From positions 248,001-312,000 of the forward strand of contig JABAQM010000001.1 in assembly GCA_019187105.1 (NCBI GenBank): 64,000 bases of DNA. The letters run 5' to 3'. Of this stretch, positions 25,520 through 35,124 are shown piece after piece. Every line of letters starts with the position of its first letter. Positions within the stretch are counted from its first letter, which is position 1. This stretch comes from Fimbriimonadaceae bacterium. Its GTDB lineage: Bacteria; Armatimonadota; Fimbriimonadia; Fimbriimonadales; Fimbriimonadaceae. The notes under the pieces are model-generated. The model worked only from the letters and a program-made list of their open reading frames with translations. It was not told the origin of the DNA and did no database searches. The translations under genes and the position numbers were made by a program.

Positions 25520-26017
25520 ATGCGTCTTCGCGACCTCTTTACTTTGTCTGTTCCTCGTTCCACTAGCCGTCGGCGCCGCCGGGGCGCCTTCCTTATCGAC
25601 ATGGTTGTGGCCCTGTTCTTGGTGGTGCTCGCTGCCCTGTCCGTCTTGAGCCTGCAGCCCGTACTGCAGCGCGGTGAGGTCATCAGCGATCACTAAAGCA
25701 AGGCTTCGCAAATGGTGATGCGCTTGCTTGAGCATATGCAGATGCTCTCCGTGGACAACTTCGAAGGTCCCACGTTGGAGGCTCTGAACCTAATCGACGA
25801 TGGCGATGGCGAGCCGCCCTACAGCTTCACGCACATTCCGCTGGACGAAGCTTCTCGCTATAGCCCCGCCCAAGTGCTGCGAAACGCGAAGGGTTTGGTT
25901 GATTTCGACGTCCTTGCCGATGGGAGCGTTATGGTTACCGCCTCGCTTTCGTACACGAGCGCATCCGGAAAGGAACAGACTATCCAGTCTGGAACCGTAG
26001 TGGGGGCTTTTCGATGA
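25520..26017 (+). pseudogene. Prepilin-like gene interrupted by in-frame TAA
   Basis: From ATG 25520 the frame encodes a basic leader (RRRRRG), the prepilin cleavage site G^AFLID with an acidic residue at position 5, and a hydrophobic helix (MVVALFLVVLAALSVL). TAA at 25694-25696 (codon 59) stops it. The same frame then continues without a break from codon 60 to 26017, giving 165 codons. The downstream part (from MVMRLLEHMQML) could be made by re-initiation at ATG 25712. A single base change explains it. The stop overlaps the next gene's ATG (ATGA), so the operon layout is intact. Confidence 0.75.
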
Positions 26018-26589
26018 GAGTGCGCCGCAGGTCTGGTTACACGTTGGTCGAGTTGGTCGTGGGGATGTCCATCCTTGCCCTGGTGATGCTGGGGACCATG
26101 TCCATCTATGTACTTGGCGTGAGGTCGTTCAATCGCGTCGATACGGATCTCAAGATTGCCCAAGACAATGCGATCGGCGTTCGAAAGGTCACCGAAGCAC
26201 TGCGCGAAGCCGTATCAATCCAGATATCGCTTGGTGGCAACTCCATTACCTACTTCCTGCCGAAGTTATCGGACGAGGAAGACGAAACCACTGGCGAATA
26301 CGAGTACGTGGAGCCGATCGTGTCAGACGGCATCGCTCGAACGTTTTCGGTTACGTCGAGTGGCAAGTTAGTCGATTCCGAAACCGGCAGGGTGCTCATT
26401 CGCGATTTATACGCCAAGGACCCAGATCCAAAGTCGAGTCAATACAACAAGCTGTATGCACCGTTCTCGCTGACTACGATTGGGTCCCGCAGAGCGGTTA
26501 CGGTCAACTTCATTACGCGGGCCGAAGCGGGCGCGTCGGAACGCTATAAGCGCATGAAAAGCACGGTGATCATTCGAAACAGCCCATGA
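26014..26589 (+). CDS. Prepilin-type N-terminal cleavage/methylation protein (pseudopilin)
   Basis: A 191 aa protein with a class III signal: basic leader RVRRRSG, then YTLVELVVGMSILALVMLG, with Glu at position 5 after the cleaved Gly. This is read by a prepilin peptidase and assembled into type IV pilus or type II secretion pseudopili. The C-terminal globular domain is unassigned. It overlaps both neighbours by ATGA (26014-26017 and 26586-26589), so the three genes form one translational unit. No assembly ATPase or peptidase is nearby. Confidence 0.87.
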   Translation: MRVRRRSGYTLVELVVGMSILALVMLGTMSIYVLGVRSFNRVDTDLKIAQDNAIGVRKVTEALREAVSIQISLGGNSITYFLPKLSDEEDETTGEYEYVEPIVSDGIARTFSVTSSGKLVDSETGRVLIRDLYAKDPDPKSSQYNKLYAPFSLTTIGSRRAVTVNFITRAEAGASERYKRMKSTVIIRNSP

Positions 26590-28235
26590 GAAAATTTTCC
26601 AAGCGCCAAGGCATGACATCCCTGATCGTCCTGCTGTTCATGTTCGTGATGCTGCTCTTCCTGCTCGGTGCCGCGTCATACGCCGCGCATTCGATGCGAC
26701 GGTCGTCCCGGGATCGCACCGAAGTCCAGGCCTTTCAGGTCGCCCAATCGGTCCTCGAGTACCAAGCCGCCCTAAGCTACGCTCAAGCCAAGGCAGACTA
26801 CGGCATCTTCAAGGCTGCTTCTGAGGATCATTCCCAGGTAGCAGGGTCCATCTCTCCGGGAGCAACCGGCACTGCCGTCGTGCTTCCCGTAACGTCTGAT
26901 CCGACTCGGGCATGGGTTACGTCGACGGCAACCTACGCGGGGAAGACACGCAGCCTGCGAACGCTGCTTTCGACCAAGGACGTATCCATCTGGAACAACG
27001 CGATTTTCGCAGGTACGGGGGCATCTGGTCAATCCATTAACGGAAATGTCGACATTCGCGGTTCCGTTCACATTCTCGGGGATGGAGAGCCATACTCCGA
27101 CCTGAACGGCAACGGTGTTTGGGACGACCAAGAATCCTATACAGATGCCAATGGAAACGGCGTTTGGGACCCGGGCGAGAAGTTCATCGACGAAAATGCA
27201 GACGGCGTATGGAACTCTGCGGAGCCGTATAACGACACCAACAAAAACGGCTATTACGACCCGCCTTTAACGACAACCGACCTTAGCAGCGATATGTCGG
27301 GTACCGCGCATATTGGTAACAACTATTACAACATGCCAGCGACCCTCAAGGGACTCGTACCTCCTCCACCGCAGGTCAACGGCAAGGAGTCGCTGTCCAC
27401 AGAAGTTCGTGTCAAGCACGGGAAGGTCGCTCTCAGCGGTTCGGCGACCATTGGAGAAACCGATCCCGACGGGAGTTCGAAGGGAGCGGTCGATGGCGTC
27501 TTTGTCAACGACGGCTGGGGAGGCAACAAAGGTGCAACCAACGTAACGAGCGACAATGGCACGGACAATGCCTATGATCTCGGACACCTTGATGTCGGCT
27601 TCCCGATCATCGACGGTATCGGGGCCGAAGAATATGTCGACAAGAATGGCGTGACTTGGCCGTCGCTAAAGAACTACTACGATAACAATGCACTCGTAGT
27701 GCCGATCACTAAGATTACGAACAAGACCGACAACTTCTCTTACACGGATGCAAAGGGTAATTCGATAACCTACACGAAGAAGTCTGGTGCGAATCCTGCA
27801 AAGCTCGTCATCAACGGAGTTGTAAAAATTAACGGCAACCTATTGATCGACGACCTCGATGAGCTGCGCTACACGGGGCGTGGCACCATTTATACGAGTG
27901 GAAACCTACAGGTTGGAAACAATCTGCTACCGCTCGCCGGAAAGAAGTTTCCGACCGACACCGCCCTTGGCCTTGTCGCGGGAGGCAACATGGGCCTTGC
28001 GACCGGACCAGGAGACTCCCAACTTTCCCTCGCGGGAGCCTTTTACGCCATGGGCACGATCCAGAGCGCCAAGCAAAATCAGATAGCAGGCACCTTTGTG
28101 GCGAACTTCTTCGACATGGGAAAGAACGTCCCCAACATCTACCAGGTCCCGACGTTGCGCTATAACATGCCTCCGGCGATGCCCGGTGACGAACCGATCG
28201 TAACTCTACGCGTCCGTTCCTGGCGCACCCGTTAA
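26586..28235 (+). CDS. PilX-like pilus-associated protein with tandem EF-hand-like loops
   Basis: A 549 aa protein with an N-terminal membrane helix (LIVLLFMFVMLLFLLGAAS) like PilX-type minor pilins, but without a Glu-5 prepilin site. Residues about 166-226 hold four 15-residue repeats (DLNGNGVWDDQE, DANGNGVWDPGE, DENADGVWNSAE, DTNKNGYYDP) that fit the DxNxNGxxDxxE calcium loop of EF-hands/dockerins. A right-handed beta-helix-like C-terminus follows (LVINGVVKINGNLLIDDL). It is the third gene of the pilin-type operon; calcium binding is an inference from the loop residues. Confidence 0.8.
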   Translation: MRKFSKRQGMTSLIVLLFMFVMLLFLLGAASYAAHSMRRSSRDRTEVQAFQVAQSVLEYQAALSYAQAKADYGIFKAASEDHSQVAGSISPGATGTAVVLPVTSDPTRAWVTSTATYAGKTRSLRTLLSTKDVSIWNNAIFAGTGASGQSINGNVDIRGSVHILGDGEPYSDLNGNGVWDDQESYTDANGNGVWDPGEKFIDENADGVWNSAEPYNDTNKNGYYDPPLTTTDLSSDMSGTAHIGNNYYNMPATLKGLVPPPPQVNGKESLSTEVRVKHGKVALSGSATIGETDPDGSSKGAVDGVFVNDGWGGNKGATNVTSDNGTDNAYDLGHLDVGFPIIDGIGAEEYVDKNGVTWPSLKNYYDNNALVVPITKITNKTDNFSYTDAKGNSITYTKKSGANPAKLVINGVVKINGNLLIDDLDELRYTGRGTIYTSGNLQVGNNLLPLAGKKFPTDTALGLVAGGNMGLATGPGDSQLSLAGAFYAMGTIQSAKQNQIAGTFVANFFDMGKNVPNIYQVPTLRYNMPPAMPGDEPIVTLRVRSWRTR

Positions 28236-28258
28236 CGCCGAACCGCCATCCCGCCAGA

Positions 28259-28264
28259 TAAACT
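28259..28264 (+). promoter_or_regulatory. -10 element TAAACT, leaderless start
   Basis: TAAACT ends 6 nt before ATG 28271; the 35-nt gap after the pilin operon has no ribosome site. Confidence 0.6.
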
Positions 28265-28270
28265 GGTGCG

Positions 28271-29362
28271 ATGGCGGATACCATCGTCGGCGTTTCCCCA
28301 GACATCGGCAAGGCTTGGACTCTGCCGAGTCGTTATTATTGCGACCCGATCCTTCATTCAGTCGTGATCGAAAGCGCGTTCACGCGTAGCTGGCAGTTCG
28401 TTGGCGATACGGACATGGTGAAGGTTCCGGGACAGGTACATCCGACCACCATGCTTGAGGGATCTCTGGACGAGCCGATCCTCCTAACACGGGACATGCA
28501 GGACCAGCTTCACTGCGTGTCGAACGTGTGTACCCACCGAGGGAACCTGGTCTGCGAGGGGGGCGGAAACGAGCGCTTTCTCCGTTGCCGCTACCATGGT
28601 CGTCGCTTTGGCTTGGACGGGAAATTCATGAACATGCCGGAGTTCGACGGTGTCGAAGACTTCCCCGCTGACTCGGACAATCTGGCCAAGGTGCCTTTTA
28701 GCTTGTTTGGCAAATGGATCATGGCGTCCGTCGACCCGATTGCCTCACTGGAGACCTACCTGAAGCCGATGATGGATCGAGTGGGATGGCTGCCCCTTGA
28801 GCAGTTCCACCACGAACCGACGCGGAGCCGTGACTACCTCGTCCAGGCCAATTGGGCGCTTTATTGCGACAACTATCTCGAGGGATTCCACATCCCGTTC
28901 ATCCATGCCGGGCTCAACGACCTGCTCGATTACGAGAACTATGATCTTGAGCTGTACGATTACGGGATCCTGCAAATCGGTACCGCCAAGGGCGCTGAGG
29001 CGACCTTCAATCTGCCGTCGGGATCGCCGGATCACGGCAAGAACATTGCCGCGTACTACTATTGGTTTTTCCCCAATACGATGTTCAACTTCTATCCGTG
29101 GGGCTGTTCGATCAATGTCCTCCAACCCCTTGCTGTCGATCGCACGAAGGTTTCTTTCATCTGCTATGTGTGGGATGAGTCCAAATTGGGGTTGGGAGCG
29201 GGAGCTGCCCTCGACCGGGTCGAGCGGGAAGATGAAGCTATCGTCGAACTGACGCAGAGGGGGGTCAAATCTCGGTTTTACGACCGGGGTCGCTACTCCG
29301 TCAAGCGCGAGAACGGCACCCACCACTTCCACCGGATGCTGGAACGGTTCGTCAATGGTTAG
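28271..29362 (+). CDS. Rieske aromatic-ring-hydroxylating-type oxygenase, alpha subunit
   Basis: A 363 aa protein. The Rieske 2Fe-2S ligands are CTHRG...(16 aa)...CRYHG at about residues 91-112. The mononuclear iron site is DNYLEGFHIPFIH near 205, giving the His-His pair. The SRPBCC catalytic domain ends HFHRML. It resembles choline monooxygenase and CntA-like enzymes more than naphthalene dioxygenase. A reductase partner is not adjacent, and the substrate is unknown. The next gene overlaps by 8 nt. Confidence 0.9.
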   Translation: MADTIVGVSPDIGKAWTLPSRYYCDPILHSVVIESAFTRSWQFVGDTDMVKVPGQVHPTTMLEGSLDEPILLTRDMQDQLHCVSNVCTHRGNLVCEGGGNERFLRCRYHGRRFGLDGKFMNMPEFDGVEDFPADSDNLAKVPFSLFGKWIMASVDPIASLETYLKPMMDRVGWLPLEQFHHEPTRSRDYLVQANWALYCDNYLEGFHIPFIHAGLNDLLDYENYDLELYDYGILQIGTAKGAEATFNLPSGSPDHGKNIAAYYYWFFPNTMFNFYPWGCSINVLQPLAVDRTKVSFICYVWDESKLGLGAGAALDRVEREDEAIVELTQRGVKSRFYDRGRYSVKRENGTHHFHRMLERFVNG

Positions 29363-30086
29363 AGTCTTTCTCGCAGCAATCGCGCTCATGTCGCTTGGCG
29401 CTTGCAGCGCCCCCAAGGATGGAGCGGAATCACCTTCCTCACGGTCGGTCGTCCTGCGGCTGAAGGGAAACCCTGGCGACTCGTACGGGTACAAGGTGGA
29501 TCTGAACCTTGAGCTTAAGGTGGAAAATGAGGAGAAGGGCACGCCGAAAGGCCCCCACACCATGAAGCTGGCCGCTGATTTCGTCTCCAAGCTGGAGAAG
29601 ACGGAAGGCGATGTCACGCATTGGACGATCACGAACGAAAAGTCAATGGCCAGCGGGACCGGTTTGTTGGAGCGGCAGGCCGTCGAGATTGCCAAGAACC
29701 AAAGCAACCGAGTCGTAAAGAAGAGCTACGACGCTCTCGGCCGGCCCTCGGGGCCGAACGCCTCGGTCGATGACAATCCCTTCGAAGTGTCCTATCCGGA
29801 AGGAGCGGTTAAGCCGGGCTCGGTTTGGAGCGGCAAAATCAGGTTCAACGGCATCGACGTTGTCACAAACTATCGACTCGTGAAGTTCGACAAGGTCGAC
29901 GGGACAGACGCTGCTCAGATCGACATCCAGTTCGTCGGCTCTGAGACGGCCAAGGTTCTCGAGCCCCTGGAGCTTTGGGTCGATGTCGCTACCGGAAGGC
30001 CGCTAAAGGGCCACGGGAAGATCCAAACGCAGCTTCAGCCAGGCGTCAACCTGATTTCCGTTGTGGAGATGAGCCGGGTGTCCTAA
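29355..30086 (+). CDS. Uncharacterised lipoprotein
   Basis: A 243 aa protein with a lipoprotein signal: short hydrophobic core AAIALM, then lipobox LGAC at Cys17. The mature part is beta-rich with repeated Lys/Val strands (VVLRLKGNPGDSYGYKVDL, WSGKIRFNGIDVVTNYRLV) and resembles DUF6263-type lipoproteins, though I cannot confirm that. Its ATG lies within the Rieske gene's last codons, and its stop abuts the next ATG (TAAATG), so the three are probably one operon. Confidence 0.75.
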   Translation: MVRVFLAAIALMSLGACSAPKDGAESPSSRSVVLRLKGNPGDSYGYKVDLNLELKVENEEKGTPKGPHTMKLAADFVSKLEKTEGDVTHWTITNEKSMASGTGLLERQAVEIAKNQSNRVVKKSYDALGRPSGPNASVDDNPFEVSYPEGAVKPGSVWSGKIRFNGIDVVTNYRLVKFDKVDGTDAAQIDIQFVGSETAKVLEPLELWVDVATGRPLKGHGKIQTQLQPGVNLISVVEMSRVS

Positions 30087-30812
30087 ATGGTTGCAACTTC
30101 CGATCTAGAAGTTGCCACCGACGTTTTTGTTCAGGCTTTCTGCAAGGGGCGCAGCCGCACCTATCCCTATGTTTCGCGGCGGCACGAGGGGCTGTGGATT
30201 ATGGAAGACAATCCACCGCGCAAGAAGCCGCGCAAGACGGAGGTCATCTCGTGTGGTCTGAGCCCTGACCAAACGCTTGCGGCGCTGCATTCCGCTGCAG
30301 TCAGCTGGCATTTCCTGTGTGCGATCGAGCCGAACGATGGAGACCACGACGCCATCCGGGCCGCTTACAAGGACGCGGGCTATCGACTGTTGGCGACCCA
30401 GTGGATGTTCGTCCACGATCTACACTCGATTCCAGAGCTCCAAAGCGATCCTCCTGCCCGATTGGTGTCGAGCAACAAGGAATGGCAGACCATCCCCCAG
30501 CGGGCAAAACAGCCCCGGCGGTTGACCCCCGGCAACCGTCTCTTTGGCATCTGGGATGACGTGATCGATTACGGCTGGGTCGAGTCAGTGCCGATCGGGA
30601 AGCACGCCTGGGTGTCCGGGCTTCACGTTCACATCGATTGTCGAGGGCAGGGTCGTGGCGCTGCCCTGATGAGCCAGATGCTCCTGGGCGACCGCGAAGC
30701 TGGGACGAAGTCGAGCGTGTTGATCGCGAGCACGGCTGGCGCACGCCTGTATCCGCATCTGGGGTATCGCCAGATCGGCGTGCTGCATATGATGTGCCCC
30801 AAGGCTCGTTAG
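30087..30812 (+). CDS. GNAT-family N-acetyltransferase
   Basis: A 241 aa protein with a C-terminal GNAT core: strand-loop motif A is CRGQGRGAALMSQML near residue 188, which binds the acetyl-CoA pyrophosphate, and motif B is ASTAGARLYPHLGYRQIG. The N-terminal half is longer than usual and has no separate recognised domain. Its ATG directly follows the lipoprotein stop. The substrate is unknown. It converges on tkt with a 2-nt gap. Confidence 0.82.
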   Translation: MVATSDLEVATDVFVQAFCKGRSRTYPYVSRRHEGLWIMEDNPPRKKPRKTEVISCGLSPDQTLAALHSAAVSWHFLCAIEPNDGDHDAIRAAYKDAGYRLLATQWMFVHDLHSIPELQSDPPARLVSSNKEWQTIPQRAKQPRRLTPGNRLFGIWDDVIDYGWVESVPIGKHAWVSGLHVHIDCRGQGRGAALMSQMLLGDREAGTKSSVLIASTAGARLYPHLGYRQIGVLHMMCPKAR

Positions 30813-30814
30813 CG

Positions 30815-32779
30815 CTAGGCTCTGCCGAGGAGACCTTTTGCGACGTTCGCCACATTCTCCGGAGTAAAGCCAAACTCCTTCATCACGACCGGCCCAGGAG
30901 CCGATGCCCCGAAATGGTCGATGCCCACATGAGCCTGGGCGTACCGCGACCAGCCTAGGGTCACCCCTGCTTCAACGCTTACGGTCGGCATCTCCGGATT
31001 GAGAACGCCAGCACGGTAATCAGCGGTCTGCCGCTCGAATAGGAACCAGCTCGGCATGCTCACGACGCGGGCCGCCATCCCTTGCTCGGTGAGCAGATCT
31101 TTGGCGGCGAGGGCAAGGGAGACCTCGCTTCCGGTTGCGACGAGGCAGATCTGAGGTAACGGGGAATCGGCCAACACGTAGGCTCCGCTCCGCGCCGGAT
31201 GATTGGGTATGTCGGCGGACGTAATGATCGGCAAGTTCTGCCTGCTCGTCACGATCAAGCTGGGACCGTCGTGATGTTCGAGAGCCAGCATCCAGCAGGC
31301 GGAAACTTCGTTGCCATCTGCGGGACGCATGACATTCAGGCCCGGAATCGCGCGGAGGCTCATGATCTGCTCGATTGGCTGATGGGTTGGGCCGTCTTCT
31401 CCGAGCCCGATCGAATCGTGCGAGAAGACAAAGATCGTGGGGCACTCCATCAGCGATGCCAGGCGGATAGAAGGCCGGCAGTAATCGCTGAAGATCAGAA
31501 AGGTGCCGCCGTAGCCCCGCGTCGCTCCATGAAGCGTCAGGCCGTTTGCCGCCGCCATCATGGCATGCTCCCGTACCCCGAACATCAGCGTACGTCCTTC
31601 CGGAGACGATGACTGAAAGACCGGGCAATCGCGGATCACGGTGAAGACATTTTCGGAGAGATCGGCGCTACCGCCCATCAGGCCGGTATGCACAGCGGCC
31701 GCCACTTGGAGTGCCTTTCCACTTGCGACTCGGGTACTGACCGGCTCGGTGAACGTCGGCAGCTTGGCAGCCCACCCCTCGGGCAGCTCGCCCAGAAGCC
31801 GGTCCAGATCAGGGTCGGCAAGGTCGCGAACGGACTTCTCCCATGCTGCTTCCAGCACTTCACCCACCGCGACGGCTCGCCGATAAAAGTCCACCACCTC
31901 TTGCTCGACGTAAAACGGCGTGTCCGGCAAATCCAGAGCTTGCTTGGTCAAGCGGACTTCTTCCTCGCCCAGCGGAGAGCCATGGGACTTTTCCGAGCCT
32001 GCCTTGTTCGGACTGCCGAACCCAATGACCGTACGCGCGAGAATGAGGGACGGTCGATCTTCGACGGCTTTTGCATCCGACAGTGCACGGTCCACCGCTT
32101 CCATATCCATGCCGTCGATTCGAATCGTGTGCCAGCCGAGCGCCTCGAACTTCGCCTGGGTGTCTTCGGTAAACGCAAGGCTGGTCGAACCGTCGATCGT
32201 GATGCCGTTGTCATCGTAGAGGGCGATAAGCTTTCCCAGCCCAAGGTGACCGGCGAGGGAGGCGGCTTCCTGGCAAATCCCTTCCATGAGGTCCCCGTCG
32301 CTACAGAGGACATAGGTGTAGTGGTCGAAAATGGGCAGTCCGGGCCGGTTAAACCGCTCGCCAAGGTTTGCCTGTGCAATCGCCATTCCGACAGCGGTAG
32401 CAAATCCCTGTCCGAGTGGCCCGGTCGCCATCTCCACTCCCGGCGTCAAGACGTTTTCAGGGTGGCCGGGCGTTTTACTACCGAACTGCCTGAAGTTCTT
32501 GATCTCCTCCATCGACAGGTCGTAGCCGGTCAGATGGAGCAGCGCATAAAGCAGCATCGAGCCGTGTCCGGCGCTCAGGATGAACCGGTCACGATTGACC
32601 CACTTCGGATTCCTAGGGTTATGGCGCAGGTGCCGGGTCCACAGAACGTGAGCCATCGGCGCTGCGCCAAGAGGCAAACCGGGGTGTCCGGAATTGGCCT
32701 TTTGAACCGCATCGATCGCCAGGCCGCGAACGACATTGACGCAGCGAACGTCCAGGGAGGTGGAGGTTGTCACGGGCAC
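30815..32779 (-). CDS. tkt: Transketolase
   Basis: A thiamine-diphosphate enzyme of the non-oxidative pentose phosphate pathway that moves two-carbon ketol units. About 654 aa. [20 protein letters not shown] starts the core, [13 protein letters not shown] and [20 protein letters not shown] contain the ThDP/metal motif, [14 protein letters not shown] carries the cofactor-activating Glu, and [17 protein letters not shown] holds the substrate loop. GTG 32779 is chosen because TACATT lies 7 nt upstream; the open frame runs on to 32860 and would clash with the divergent gene. Confidence 0.95.
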   Translation of the reverse strand: MPVTTSTSLDVRCVNVVRGLAIDAVQKANSGHPGLPLGAAPMAHVLWTRHLRHNPRNPKWVNRDRFILSAGHGSMLLYALLHLTGYDLSMEEIKNFRQFGSKTPGHPENVLTPGVEMATGPLGQGFATAVGMAIAQANLGERFNRPGLPIFDHYTYVLCSDGDLMEGICQEAASLAGHLGLGKLIALYDDNGITIDGSTSLAFTEDTQAKFEALGWHTIRIDGMDMEAVDRALSDAKAVEDRPSLILARTVIGFGSPNKAGSEKSHGSPLGEEEVRLTKQALDLPDTPFYVEQEVVDFYRRAVAVGEVLEAAWEKSVRDLADPDLDRLLGELPEGWAAKLPTFTEPVSTRVASGKALQVAAAVHTGLMGGSADLSENVFTVIRDCPVFQSSSPEGRTLMFGVREHAMMAAANGLTLHGATRGYGGTFLIFSDYCRPSIRLASLMECPTIFVFSHDSIGLGEDGPTHQPIEQIMSLRAIPGLNVMRPADGNEVSACWMLALEHHDGPSLIVTSRQNLPIITSADIPNHPARSGAYVLADSPLPQICLVATGSEVSLALAAKDLLTEQGMAARVVSMPSWFLFERQTADYRAGVLNPEMPTVSVEAGVTLGWSRYAQAHVGIDHFGASAPGPVVMKEFGFTPENVANVAKGLLGRA

Positions 32780-32786
32780 GCCAGGG

Positions 32787-32792
32787 AATGTA
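32787..32792 (-). promoter_or_regulatory. -10 element TACATT, leaderless start of tkt
   Basis: Minus-strand TACATT (32792-32787) ends 7 nt before GTG 32779; no ribosome site is present. Confidence 0.5.
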
Positions 32793-32822
32793 CCCGGCGG
32801 GGGGTAGGCTCGGTCATAGTCG

Positions 32823-35120
32823 ATGGTTCTCGCCTTTACACTTTTTCTCGCCCAGGCCACGCAGTCTGTTTCGACACCGTGGTCCGTAAATACGAATCAC
32901 GCACTCATTTGGGACGGCAAGCCGCACCTTCCGGTCGGCGTTCGCCTCTCGTACCAAGAGGATGGAATTCGCGGGGCCAAATCGGCCGGCATTACCGATC
33001 TGTGGATAGACGGGGCGGTTGATATCCCTTCGGTCCAAGCTGCTCGCAAGCTGCTCGACGCCGAGGGTCTGAGATACATCTATGCGTTCGATCATCGGCT
33101 TCCGTCGGCGACAGGATTCGCCGTCGAACCGGAATCCTATCGGCTCGGGCCGGTTCAGGGAAAGGTCGAATTCAGCAGCAGCTTGCCGGGAGCAAGGCGC
33201 GCGTTGGTCGCCCTGGCAGATATGCGCACGGGCGACCCCGTGAAAACTGCCCTGGTTCCGGTTACGGATGGCCAATTGTCGGTGACCATGGTCGCTCCCG
33301 ATGACCTCGAATATGTGCTGCTCGTTTTCCCTGAACTCGTGGACGGCGGCATGCCCGACCTCTGGGATGGCCTCGACCGGCATCGCGACCACCTTCTCAA
33401 GGTTTCCGAGAGCTTGAAGGGATCGGCGGGTTTACGAGGTATTGCCAACCCCCTCGGACGGATCGTCGAGTTCCCAAGTTTCGAGACGAGGTTCACCCCA
33501 ACCGGCGATGCAGCGCGCGTCGAATTCGAAGCCTATTTACGAGCAAAGTACAGGACATTGGACTCGGCCCTCCGGTCGTGGGCAATCACCGGTGTCGACT
33601 TCTCATCGTTTTCGGAGCTCGTTAAACTCGTCCCTCTTTGGTCGGGAACGCGCGGAATCTCGCAGTTCCTGCATGCCGAGAATGGACAGCTCTATAAGGC
33701 CACCAGCAGGCAGTCGACCTACTGGAATGACCTTGGCGCCTTTGTTCGAAACACCGCGCATCGTCGTGCCGCTCGCATGGCGGCTCTCCTGAAGGCTGAG
33801 CTTGGCGTTCCCGTCCTCCAAGAATGGTGCGGCTGGGACGGACCACGATCCATGCCCAATGGCATTTCGGGCGTCGGGTGGCCTCTGGTTGGAACGAGCC
33901 CGGTCGAGTGGTATCGCGCTTCAGGCCCCGGTGCCGGCGCGGCCCTGCGCGCGAGTGAGGCTTGGAGCGTCGCCTCCGACATTCGGGTGCCGGTGGATCA
34001 GCTGTCGGCAGCGCTCGATGAAGCGGCATCGCTCGGCGCGCGAGCCTGGTTCGTTTCCATCAAGAAGCCGGAAGAGCTTGCCGCAATCGCGACCCAGGCC
34101 AAGCGGCTTTCATCGGACGCTAGCTACTCGGAGTGGAAGCCCACACCGGTCTTCTTTCCTGAATCGGCAACCAATCCCGCGTCAACCTCCCGCGTCGTCG
34201 GCGGGCTGTGGTGGCTACCCGACAACATCGCCGGAACGCGCCTCGATCTAGGGAATCTCTGGAGTGGCTATCGCATCGATATCCCTGGCGCTTCGACCGT
34301 CATCTTGTGGTCCGGCCAAACCAACCGCCGGGTGAAATTCCGTTCCGCCGAACCGAAGGCGATTACGGTTCGTAACCTCGACGGCAGCGAGCCACGAATG
34401 AAGATCGTCAAGGGCGGTTTCGAGATCGACCTTGGCGCTGGACCGGTGGAAATCAAGACGCCCGGTCCGGTTCCAATTCCGGAAGAAGCAATTGCGGAAA
34501 CCGTAACCGAAATCCAAGCCATGATCCGACGGATCGAAGACCGAGCCGGCCTTGCCGACCAGGAGCGCTACGTCATGCAGGAAATCCTGCCCGCTATCGA
34601 TCGGAGTCCGGCCGAGGGCCTTGCCACCCTCCGCCAGCAGCTTCGTCGCATTCAGGCTAGCATCAGCTACTGGATCTGGGTTGAAGCGGAAACCACTAAC
34701 ACCCACAATTTCAGCAACGCGGTTGTCGATTCGGGCATGTCCAATGGGCGCGGAATTGCGGTGCGATGCCTGCTGGAGCCGCTTGGCGGGGTGTTCTCGG
34801 CGAGCTACTCGATCTCCCCGCGGCGGATTGGCAAACACGATGTCTGGGTGGCGGCAAGGGTGCAGCCGAGCGATCTCGCCAAGATAACCGTGATGATCGC
34901 CGGACTTCGGCTGAAGGCCACCGAGCCGCCGGTCAGCTTCTATGGCAAGGGCTTTGCCTGGTATCGCTTCGGCGAAGTGGAGCTACCCCGCGAGACGATG
35001 ACGGTCACCGTGACAGCAGAGGGCAAGCGTGGCTTGGAGATGGCCCTGGATGCGCTGGTGTTATCACCGAGCGGCTTTCGTCCAAACGGGCTTGCGCTAC
35101 CTTCCGTCGACAACGATTAG
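32823..35120 (+). CDS. Large exported protein, carbohydrate-active type suspected
   Basis: A 765 aa protein with a short signal ([14 protein letters not shown]). It opens [15 protein letters not shown], like the entry of GH42/GH2-type TIM-barrel glycosidases, and has [12 protein letters not shown] and [10 protein letters not shown] further on. A C-terminal beta-sandwich (about 620-750) begins [19 protein letters not shown], which resembles carbohydrate-binding modules that open with an EAE motif. I see no secure catalytic Glu pair, so enzymatic function is a guess. It converges on the ABC ATPase with a 4-nt gap. Confidence 0.7.
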   Translation: MVLAFTLFLAQATQSVSTPWSVNTNHALIWDGKPHLPVGVRLSYQEDGIRGAKSAGITDLWIDGAVDIPSVQAARKLLDAEGLRYIYAFDHRLPSATGFAVEPESYRLGPVQGKVEFSSSLPGARRALVALADMRTGDPVKTALVPVTDGQLSVTMVAPDDLEYVLLVFPELVDGGMPDLWDGLDRHRDHLLKVSESLKGSAGLRGIANPLGRIVEFPSFETRFTPTGDAARVEFEAYLRAKYRTLDSALRSWAITGVDFSSFSELVKLVPLWSGTRGISQFLHAENGQLYKATSRQSTYWNDLGAFVRNTAHRRAARMAALLKAELGVPVLQEWCGWDGPRSMPNGISGVGWPLVGTSPVEWYRASGPGAGAALRASEAWSVASDIRVPVDQLSAALDEAASLGARAWFVSIKKPEELAAIATQAKRLSSDASYSEWKPTPVFFPESATNPASTSRVVGGLWWLPDNIAGTRLDLGNLWSGYRIDIPGASTVILWSGQTNRRVKFRSAEPKAITVRNLDGSEPRMKIVKGGFEIDLGAGPVEIKTPGPVPIPEEAIAETVTEIQAMIRRIEDRAGLADQERYVMQEILPAIDRSPAEGLATLRQQLRRIQASISYWIWVEAETTNTHNFSNAVVDSGMSNGRGIAVRCLLEPLGGVFSASYSISPRRIGKHDVWVAARVQPSDLAKITVMIAGLRLKATEPPVSFYGKGFAWYRFGEVELPRETMTVTVTAEGKRGLEMALDALVLSPSGFRPNGLALPSVDND

Positions 35121-35124
35121 GCGG

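Noticed and set aside
31688-33022. 444-codon plus-strand ORF
   Set aside because: Antisense to transketolase; no family resemblance.
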